From UBA11612 sp963976395 (lineage in GTDB: Bacteria > Pseudomonadota > Alphaproteobacteria > Rhodospirillales > Rhodospirillaceae), in the NCBI GenBank assembly GCA_963976395.1, contig CAXBLG010000026.1, positions 1 through 35,702 of the forward strand: a stretch of DNA of 35,702 nucleotides. The letters are read 5' to 3'. Below, one piece after another: positions 31,020-35,702 of this stretch (the first letter of the stretch is position 1; the number at the start of each line of letters is the position of its first letter). Position numbers and translations under genes: made by a program. Below the pieces are notes generated by a model, which saw only the letters and a list, made by a program, of their open reading frames with translations, had not been told where the DNA came from and did no database searches.

Positions 31020-31274
31020 ATGATTCACATCACGAAGCGCGAACGGGAAGAGATCGTTTGGGCTGGCGGCGGCCAGTCCACGTGGATCGAGGACAACCGC
31101 ATCGGCGCAGGGCTCGCTCGCAAAGGCTTGGCCGAACGAGATAGCTACTATGAGTCGGAATGCTCTAGTAAGGGCATCATCGGCGGCACAGTCATTTATT
31201 ACTACTTGACCGACGAGGGTATCCTTCTGCGAGACAAGCTGTGGGCCGAGGAAAGTGGAAGGGAGGCAACATGA
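31020..31274 (+). CDS. small winged-helix-like protein
   Basis: An 84-aa protein starting at ATG 31020 with the leader CAGCAGGAGCACCGAC, similar to that of the gene at 30516. The pattern REREEIVWAGGG, then NRIGAGLARKGLAERD, a loop, and IYYYLTDEGILLRDKL resembles a winged-helix DNA-binding domain, with helix, wing and end strand. No further family is known. It is followed by ATGA coupling to the next gene. Confidence 0.74.
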   Translation: MIHITKREREEIVWAGGGQSTWIEDNRIGAGLARKGLAERDSYYESECSSKGIIGGTVIYYYLTDEGILLRDKLWAEESGREAT

Positions 31275-31549
31275 CTCGCATCACAGTAGCCGACCTAGAC
31301 TTGGCAGTAAACGAAATCAATAGAGTGGCTGGCACCCCGTTGGAGACATGGACAAGGCGAGACGGCAAGCTTACGCCCAACGCCTTCAACTATCACCTGA
31401 GTGGCGCATATGGCGGATATTCCCTCCACCAACACGGTGCGAGTGGGAGCGGTGGCCGCGATGTCTTCCAGCTTGGCCATGTCCCCAAACGGGAGCTACT
31501 CGGTATGCTCCGGGCCTATCGTGCCGGGCTAGAAGCGGTGACGGCATGA
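31271..31549 (+). CDS. conserved small phage protein
   Basis: A 92-aa protein; ATGA overlap at 31271. It has the pattern VNEINRVAGTPLETWTRRDGK, then NAFNYHLSGAYGGYSLHQH and GHVPKRELLGMLRAYRAG. This set of segments is widespread in phage genomes with no assigned function. Its place in the early operon suggests a role in host takeover or DNA metabolism, which is inference. Confidence 0.78.
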   Translation: MTRITVADLDLAVNEINRVAGTPLETWTRRDGKLTPNAFNYHLSGAYGGYSLHQHGASGSGGRDVFQLGHVPKRELLGMLRAYRAGLEAVTA

Positions 31550-32028
31550 AGATCGACGCAGGCGTCTGCAAGTGCGGCACGGCTGCGCGCAAGATGCCCC
31601 GGTGCGGGAAGCGCAGGTATCGGCACAAGTGCCCTCACGGTCGATGGTGTCAGCACGGCGACCGGCTGCACGGAGCCCACGCGAACCACAACACGCGATG
31701 CCGGGACTGCATGGACGAGAAGGTTCGGGCTAGGCTCACAGCCGACCCCAACTACACGATCCGAGGGGACGCAATCAAAAAAGCCAATGCGAAGATCATG
31801 AAAGGAAACGACGTAATGAAACTCACACAAGGACAGCGCGAGACGCTGGCACGGGCTGCCGAAACCGGACGCGTGGTGACACATGGACGCCGGTCGCCGC
31901 ACCACCAACGTCTTGCGGATCGCGGGTTGTTGAAGCAGGGACGTATTCGGTTGGCCGCTGGACGTTATCGCGGTACGGCTTGGGCGATCACGGCAGATGG
32001 CCGCAATGCGCTTAGGGGTACAGCATGA
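31546..32028 (+). CDS. Cys/His-rich protein fused to winged-helix domain
   Basis: A 160-aa protein; ATGA overlap at 31546. Residues 8-55 are Cys/His-rich (CKCGTAARKMPRCGKRR, YRHKCPHGRWCQHGDRLHG, CRDC), consistent with one or two zinc sites. Residues 90-160 form a winged-helix-like domain (LTQGQRETLARAAETGRVV, then HHQRLADRGLLKQGRI). An internal ATG at 31816 has its own AAAGGA ribosome site nine bases upstream, so the second domain may also be made alone. DNA or RNA binding is likely; the target is unknown. Confidence 0.75.
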   Translation: MKIDAGVCKCGTAARKMPRCGKRRYRHKCPHGRWCQHGDRLHGAHANHNTRCRDCMDEKVRARLTADPNYTIRGDAIKKANAKIMKGNDVMKLTQGQRETLARAAETGRVVTHGRRSPHHQRLADRGLLKQGRIRLAAGRYRGTAWAITADGRNALRGTA

Positions 32029-32444
32029 ATAAGCTAACCGAGCAACGCGATAGAATCCGGGCCGAGATCGAGCAGATTGAGTCCGACAGAGGCGCGCTCC
32101 ATGACTACGCAGACAAGCTCAACGCACTCCGCAGGGGACTCGCGTACACGATTGAATTGATAACGGAGCTTCCCCCCATCGACCGCGAGACTTGCGCTAT
32201 CTGTGGCCATTACGACACCCCAAGCGGTGACGCGACTTCGATCTCGGTCGTCCGGTTCTCAGCATTGGTATGCGCTTGGTGCCAGACCGACCACATCCGA
32301 AACGAGTGGTACGTTGGCTATCGGGATGCCGCCGATGAGGGACCGTTCGAGACGCGAGAGGAAGCCGAGGATTACGCGGCTGCACAGCCCGGCGGCAAAT
32401 ACGACGTAGCCATCGTCGGCAACTATGGATTGGAGACGACGTAG
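32025..32444 (+). CDS. coiled-coil and zinc-knuckle protein
   Basis: A 139-aa protein with an ATGA overlap. Residues 1-45 form a coiled coil (LTEQRDRIRAEIEQIESDRG). C57-x2-C60 (CAICGHYD) and C83-x2-C86 (CAWCQTDH) make a zinc site. The C-terminus is acidic. The family is not recognised. The stop TAG (32442-32444) is 6 bases before the second T-loop hairpin, and part of the 3' coding sequence can pair with that hairpin's distal strand. Confidence 0.76.
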   Translation: MNKLTEQRDRIRAEIEQIESDRGALHDYADKLNALRRGLAYTIELITELPPIDRETCAICGHYDTPSGDATSISVVRFSALVCAWCQTDHIRNEWYVGYRDAADEGPFETREEAEDYAAAQPGGKYDVAIVGNYGLETT

Positions 32445-32450
32445 CGAGAC

Positions 32451-32507
32451 GGTTGGGGAGGTTCGATTCCTCTCCAATCCATAGCAAAGCAGGGGGCAAC
32501 GGTGCCC
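32451..32507 (+). ncRNA. T-loop hairpin plus ACGG hairpin element, copy 2
   Basis: Hairpin A: GGTTGGGGAGG (32451-32461) pairs over 11 positions with CCTCTCCAATC (32469-32479), loop TTCGATT (T-loop consensus). Hairpin B: GGGCA/TGCCC (32494-32498 and 32503-32507), loop ACGG. Compared with copy 1, pairs 3, 4, 8 and 9 of hairpin A change on both strands (C-G to T-A, C-G to T-A, A-T to G-C, G-C to A-T), and hairpin B is rebuilt while keeping its loop. A rival fold exists: CTATGGATTGG at 32423-32433 matches CCAATCCATAG at 32474-32484 over 11 bp. Confidence 0.82.
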
Positions 32508-32535
32508 ACCATCACCACCAGCGAGGTAGCATATC

Positions 32536-32985
32536 ATGGAGATCGACAGGGAAGCCTGCAAGCAACTCCGAGGCATCATTGGAGACAACTTAGCCGTCGC
32601 GCTAGAGCCGCATCTCATGACGGTAGATGTCGGAAACGCCACATACGACACCACTAGCGTCACGTTTAAGGTTCGCGTTTCGATTGAGGGGTCACTGTCG
32701 CCACAGGCTAAGGCACTGGCGCAGAAAATTGAATGGCTCAACAGGCAAGGCTTGCAGAGCTTCGACGCTGACAAAGTCGTGTCACACCAAGGCGACGACT
32801 TCAGACTGAGCGGGTTCTCCTCGCGCTCTCCGAAATACCCCTTTCTGGCCACGCAACTGAGGACAGGCCGTGACTACAAATTCACGTTCATGCAGGCCAA
32901 AAAGCTGTGGGGTACCGAGGCCCTTGGCTACGAGAATTCTGAGGCCGGTAAGGCCGTGACAGCAGACATGGAGGCGACGACATGA
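32536..32985 (+). CDS. conserved phage hypothetical protein
   Basis: A 149-aa protein starting at ATG 32536, behind GCGAGGTAG. It begins IDREACKQLRGIIGDNLAVALEP, then beta strands with SVTFKVRVSIEG, and a segment FRLSGFSSRSPKYPFLA (about 95-111) that I know from unassigned phage proteins. A Lys/Phe-rich tail follows. No enzyme motif is visible. It is the first gene downstream of the second RNA element. Confidence 0.76.
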   Translation: MEIDREACKQLRGIIGDNLAVALEPHLMTVDVGNATYDTTSVTFKVRVSIEGSLSPQAKALAQKIEWLNRQGLQSFDADKVVSHQGDDFRLSGFSSRSPKYPFLATQLRTGRDYKFTFMQAKKLWGTEALGYENSEAGKAVTADMEATT

Positions 32986-33233
32986 GCAAGCCCAAGCAAT
33001 ACCAGTGGACAGCGCATAAGTTCTGGTGCGACGAGTGCGAGGCGACCCGGTACGCCTCTCAAGAGGCCATTGATGACGATTGCGATGACGATTGCACTGC
33101 CGCCGAAATCGTTAACACCTTCATCGTGTGCCTCGCGTGTTCATACGGCGACGATTGGGCAAAAGAATGTGCCAACCCGGAGGGGGAGATTCCCATTAAG
33201 GAAAATATCCCCCAAGTAGAGGTGACGACATGA
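32982..33233 (+). CDS. small acidic zinc protein
   Basis: An 83-aa protein with ATGA overlap at 32982. Cys pairs C16-x2-C19 (WCDECEA) and C50-x2-C53 (VCLACSYGDD) suggest a zinc ribbon, with an Asp/Cys-rich middle (DDDCDDDCTAAE). The family is not known. ATGA overlap with the methyltransferase-like gene follows. Confidence 0.75.
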   Translation: MSKPKQYQWTAHKFWCDECEATRYASQEAIDDDCDDDCTAAEIVNTFIVCLACSYGDDWAKECANPEGEIPIKENIPQVEVTT

Positions 33234-33787
33234 GAGTCCTTGTCGCTTGCGAGTACAGCGGTGCAGTCCGCGATGCTTTCCTAGCCAGAGGCCATGACGC
33301 GATGTCGTGCGACCTCCTGCCAACCGAGTCGCCGGGGCCGCATCACCACGGCAGCGTTCTCGACATCCTAGATGACGGATGGGATCTCATGATCGCTCAC
33401 CCGCCGTGTACGCATCTGGCTGTGTCAGGTGCGCGATGGTTCCCCGACAAGCGCGTCGAGCAAGAGGAGGCTTTGGCGTTTGTCCGCACCCTCCTCGACG
33501 CTCCTATCCCTCGCATCGCATTGGAGAATCCCGTCTCCATTATCAGCACTCGCATCCGAAAGCCTAACCAGTACATCCAACCGTGGCAGTTCGGGCATGG
33601 CGAGGTCAAAAAGACTTGTTACTGGCTGAAGGGACTTCCTCTCTTGGAGCCCACCGACATTGTCGAAGGGCGCGAGGCCCGAGTCCATAAGCTGCCGCCG
33701 TCAGAGGATCGGTGGAAGCTCAGGTCTACCACGCTACCGGGAATTGCCGCCGCGATGGCAGACCAGTGGGGAGGGGCCGAGACATGA
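33230..33787 (+). CDS. short C5-methyltransferase-like protein
   Basis: A 185-aa protein. VACEYSGAVRDAFLARGHDA (about 5-24) resembles motif I of AdoMet-dependent methyltransferases. PPC at 58-60 matches motif IV with the nucleophile Cys, and ENP at 99-101 matches motif VI (ENV). It ends LRSTTLPGIAAAMADQW, near the last motif of the family. It is much shorter than typical bacterial cytosine-5 methyltransferases (300 aa or more) and lacks an obvious target-recognition domain. It could methylate phage DNA against host nucleases, or act on nucleotides. Activity is not proven. Confidence 0.75.
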   Translation: MRVLVACEYSGAVRDAFLARGHDAMSCDLLPTESPGPHHHGSVLDILDDGWDLMIAHPPCTHLAVSGARWFPDKRVEQEEALAFVRTLLDAPIPRIALENPVSIISTRIRKPNQYIQPWQFGHGEVKKTCYWLKGLPLLEPTDIVEGREARVHKLPPSEDRWKLRSTTLPGIAAAMADQWGGAET

Positions 33788-33912
33788 CCGCCGCCGATAT
33801 CCCACTGGCGACAGAACTGGCTTTCGGCTTCTGCGTCGGCACCTACGCACTCTGGGTAGCGTGGCGCGGTCCGATTTCCACCAAGCCAGGCCCCCGCAAA
33901 ATCCGAAAATAA
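33784..33912 (+). CDS. tiny single-pass membrane protein
   Basis: A 42-aa protein with ATGA overlap at 33784. Residues about 13-29 are hydrophobic (LAFGFCVGTYALWVAW), followed by a basic tail (KPGPRKIRK), which predicts the tail in the cytoplasm. No family is known. It may be a small toxin, an anti-host factor or a lysis timer. It precedes a gap of 81 bases with no gene. Confidence 0.72.
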   Translation: MTAADIPLATELAFGFCVGTYALWVAWRGPISTKPGPRKIRK

Positions 33913-33993
33913 GGCGCGGACTGTCGCGTCTAGTAGCATCATGGTACATTTATCGCCATAGCACACCACCAATGCAGAAGGGAGGGAAGTGGT

Positions 33994-34176
33994 ATGAACC
34001 GCTTCGATGAGGTTCCGGCCCACATCCAAATTGAGTTGACGAAGCTCATCAACACTATCGCCGCCTGTCGGGGAACCTTGGACCACGGGAAGATCATTGA
34101 CGAGGTGCGGCTGACCGCCTCCGAGATCCACAGGAACTGCCAAGAGACACTGGCCCGGAGGGATGGAGATGAGTGA
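33994..34176 (+). CDS. hypothetical small helical protein
   Basis: A 60-aa protein with a strong ribosome site (GGGAGGGAAG) before ATG 33994. It is amphipathic and charged (HIQIELTKLINTIAACRG and EVRLTASEIHRNCQETLARR). The family is not known. The upstream gap (33913-33993) has no convincing promoter hexamers. Confidence 0.74.
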   Translation: MNRFDEVPAHIQIELTKLINTIAACRGTLDHGKIIDEVRLTASEIHRNCQETLARRDGDE

Positions 34177-34423
34177 ACACCGATGGGACGACGATGCCGA
34201 ATGCTGGGTGATCGACACGCCGCTTGGACCACGGCCAGATGACCCCGTCACTTGGCGGTACGAGGATCAATGGCAGGGATGGGAGTTGACTCGCCCATCG
34301 CTTGAAGGTGGTCCTTTCAATCTGAGAGGGTACTGCCTTGAAACCGGCATCCCGATCGGAAGGACACAGTCTTTCACTAGCATTCACGCAGCCAAGAGAG
34401 CTGCACTACAGGTCGGATTATGA
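34169..34423 (+). CDS. hypothetical Trp-rich protein
   Basis: An 84-aa protein. I choose ATG 34169, six bases from GGAGGG, over ATG 34163, which lies almost on the ribosome site. It has WRYEDQWQGWELTRPSL (about 28-44) and a C-terminal segment with a helix (FTSIHAAKRAALQ). The family is unknown. It ends with ATGA coupling to the helix-turn-helix gene. Confidence 0.73.
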   Translation: MSEHRWDDDAECWVIDTPLGPRPDDPVTWRYEDQWQGWELTRPSLEGGPFNLRGYCLETGIPIGRTQSFTSIHAAKRAALQVGL

Positions 34424-34635
34424 TGAATGAACCGCTTTGGACATACGAAGACGTAGCCGCACACCTGTCGATCTCTTGGCGGACTGTTCGCCGTTGGGCG
34501 GGCGAGTCGCGCCTCCCGATCATTAAGGTAGGCTCGCTGAACCGCTTTGACGCCGACCGCATCCGTACCGAGGCGGCAGGTGGTCTGCTGCCCTACCCGG
34601 AGATCGCACCCAGTGCCTCCGAGGAGGTGGCGTGA
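34420..34635 (+). CDS. MerR-like helix-turn-helix DNA-binding protein
   Basis: A 71-aa protein; ATG 34420 overlaps the previous stop. LWTYEDVAAHLSISWRTVRR, then WAGESRLPIIKVGSLNRFD (about 6-45) is the HTH_17/excisionase-type domain, with recognition helix near 18-26 and a wing. In other phages such proteins are excisionases or regulators. No integrase is present here, so a regulatory role in the early operon is more likely. Confidence 0.82.
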   Translation: MMNEPLWTYEDVAAHLSISWRTVRRWAGESRLPIIKVGSLNRFDADRIRTEAAGGLLPYPEIAPSASEEVA

Positions 34636-34925
34636 TGACTCACCAGGAATTGATCGTAGACGCGATTGGACGGGCGAGGCTTCCCAGACCCGTCAGCACT
34701 GCCGCGCTCCTAGTGGCTTTCAGCACTGGGCTTGCGCTAGGGGCACTCCGAGGCCCTGAGACACTGGCGAGTAGCACTGCGATTCTGGCCCTCGCGATCG
34801 CCTCCCTCGCAATCGCGATGGTCTGGTATTGGGATCGACTCAACGAACGGCAGGAAAGGCTGGAGGCCCAGATACAGAGCTTTCTGGATGCCGCCACCGA
34901 TATCGCTAGGAGGGATTACCGATGA
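34632..34925 (+). CDS. small two-TM protein
   Basis: A 97-aa protein starting at GTG 34632 or ATG 34635. Two hydrophobic segments are seen: about 21-39 (STAALLVAFSTGLALGAL) and about 47-67 (SSTAILALAIASLAIAMVWY), followed by a basic or charged coiled-coil tail (RLNERQERLEAQIQ). It looks like a holin, but it is in the early operon, so another membrane role is possible. It ends four bases inside the Sak3 gene. Confidence 0.74.
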   Translation: MMTHQELIVDAIGRARLPRPVSTAALLVAFSTGLALGALRGPETLASSTAILALAIASLAIAMVWYWDRLNERQERLEAQIQSFLDAATDIARRDYR

Positions 34926-35554
34926 AGACGACAGCTAAGGAAATCTGGGACACGCTTTCATCCGAGAATGTGAATGAGTTCACGGAGCAAAAGAACGGGC
35001 TTACCTATCTGAGCTGGAGCCACGCATACCGCATCGCGATGGGACACTATCCAGATATGGAGGTGACTTTCCTCGGCTCAGTCGATGGCCCGAAAGTACA
35101 TAGAGACGTTACGTACTACGAAGGTGGGACGGCTATGGTCCATTGCTCCGTCAAAATCGCAGGTATGTCACGCGAGGCGTTCCTTCCCGTGATGGATTAT
35201 AGGAACAAGTCGATAGCAGAGCCGACCTCTCGCGACATTAGCGATGCGAAGCAAAGGTGTTTAGTTAAGACGCTCGCGCTCTGGGGCCTCGGCCTCTACT
35301 TATACAGTGGCGAGGATCTCCCGTATGAGGAGAAGTCCGAGGCGAAGCCCAAGGCGAAACCAACGAAAGCCACTGGTGAAGCCCTCGCGGCGAGCCTGAA
35401 GGCCCTTAGCGGCTTGGTAGAAGCTTGCGAAACGCATGGCGGGGTGGAGGCCAAGGTTCTGGCCGCTGCCTCCTCTGTGCTGGACGCAGGTGGCCCACTC
35501 GGTCGCGTCCAAAAGGCGATCACGCACCTAGAGGGTGAGATTGACCGTGGCTAA
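34922..35554 (+). CDS. Sak3-type single-strand annealing protein (DUF1071)
   Basis: A 210-aa protein, ATGA overlap at 34922. It contains the family hallmarks: KNGLTYLSWSHAYRIAMGHYP (split across about 24-44), a beta strand pair with EGGTAMVHCSVKIAG (about 67-81), LPVMDYRNKSIAE (88-100), SRDISDAKQRCLVKTLALWG (about 103-122) and GLYLYSGEDLP (124-134). The Lys/Pro/Ala-rich linker and a C-terminal helix follow. These phage proteins anneal complementary strands (Rad52-like fold). Together with the RecE-like nuclease at 2136 it makes a two-part recombination system. Confidence 0.88.
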   Translation: MKTTAKEIWDTLSSENVNEFTEQKNGLTYLSWSHAYRIAMGHYPDMEVTFLGSVDGPKVHRDVTYYEGGTAMVHCSVKIAGMSREAFLPVMDYRNKSIAEPTSRDISDAKQRCLVKTLALWGLGLYLYSGEDLPYEEKSEAKPKAKPTKATGEALAASLKALSGLVEACETHGGVEAKVLAAASSVLDAGGPLGRVQKAITHLEGEIDRG

Positions 35555-35702
35555 CTACGACGATCCCGGCGACCAGAACGTCCACCCGCAACGGGATGCG
35601 CCCCCGCCACGATGCCCGGACACAATTGATTTATTCGCGTCGGGTTCGCCTAGGGCCAATGCTCGCAACTCCGATCCAGACACAAGCCACGCAGCAGCCG
35701 AG
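35547..35702 (+). CDS. winged-helix-like small protein, N-terminal part (continues at base 1)
   Basis: GTG at 35547 is in frame with the left-end gene and overlaps the Sak3 stop (35552-35554) by 8 bases. It encodes MANYDDPGDQNVHPQRDAPP, then the segment shared by both copies of the 97-bp repeat. The frame stays open to the window end and continues at position 98 with SISSARIRKSQSAV. Joined, the product is about 136 aa. The N-terminus is Pro/Asp-rich and probably unstructured. Confidence 0.85.
   Translation, partial: MANYDDPGDQNVHPQRDAPPPRCPDTIDLFASGSPRANARNSDPDTSHAAAE
35606..35702. repeat. right copy of 97-bp terminal direct repeat
   Basis: This matches bases 1-97 with three synonymous third-position differences. 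See the left copy. Removing either copy gives one genome unit of about 35,605 bp. Confidence 0.93.

Noticed and set aside
32423..32484. A tRNA gene or an attachment site at the second T-loop element
   Set aside because: The T-arm and acceptor-like stem are present, but D-arm, anticodon arm and CCA are missing. No integrase gene is in the genome, and a second copy with a different stem sequence exists.
787..32860. Further CTGANGA strings (for example near 787, 2199, 13286 and 32857) as other hammerheads
   Set aside because: None is followed by a stem II hairpin, GAA and an NUH triplet in order. All lie inside coding genes.
34420..34635. Excisionase
   Set aside because: The helix-turn-helix fits excisionases, but no integrase or attachment site is present, so it is reported only as a DNA-binding protein.
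34632..34925. Second holin
   Set aside because: Two membrane segments are seen, but the gene is in the early operon, far from the lysis cassette, so the call is kept general.

Overview
The window is one complete or nearly complete genome of a tailed double-stranded DNA phage (Caudoviricetes, podovirus-like). The last 97 bases repeat the first 97 with three differences, and the reading frame that runs off the right end continues in frame at the left end. The real molecule is therefore circular or circularly permuted, with a unit of about 35,605 bp. GC content looks moderately high throughout. No tRNA, rRNA, integrase, prophage repressor, DNA polymerase or RNA polymerase gene is visible. I cannot name the host. 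The phage appears to borrow host polymerases, and nothing in it marks it as temperate.

Nearly all genes fall into two divergent transcription units. They start on either side of a GC-rich non-coding block (about 29,324-29,789) and meet at a hairpin-rich junction (about 6,754-6,865). The left-going unit (minus strand, 29,269 down to 6,866) is the late module: two small proteins, a 568-aa probable virion protein, large terminase, P22-type portal, scaffold, SU10-type (DUF5309) major capsid protein, connector proteins, an S74-type tail fibre, a probable nozzle protein, three large low-complexity probable ejection proteins, then holin, M15 endolysin and a coiled-coil spanin-like protein.

The right-going unit (plus strand, 29,790 through the window end and on to 6,763) is the early module. 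Its first part holds small zinc-binding or unknown proteins, a short C5-methyltransferase-like protein and a helix-turn-helix protein. It continues with a Sak3/DUF1071 single-strand annealing protein, a winged-helix protein split by the window ends, an SSB-tailed small protein, VRR-NUC, a replication initiator, a RecE-like PD-(D/E)XK nuclease, a DnaB-type helicase, another nuclease-like protein, a probable small terminase and an HNH nuclease. Most genes overlap by 1 to 8 bases, so translation is probably coupled.

The most striking feature is RNA structure between the first early genes. Positions 30,437-30,488 match the type I hammerhead ribozyme at every conserved core position (CUGANGA, GAA, G10.1-C11.1, A15.1-U16.1, and a GUC cleavage triplet). 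The next two intergenic gaps (30,932-30,995 and 32,451-32,507) carry two copies of one architecture. Each has an 11-bp hairpin with a tRNA-type T-loop (TTCGAYT) just after a stop codon, followed by a 5-bp hairpin with an ACGG loop. The paired bases covary between copies. I propose that these elements cut or protect the early mRNA between genes. The hammerhead is a known class. The two-hairpin element is one I do not recognise.
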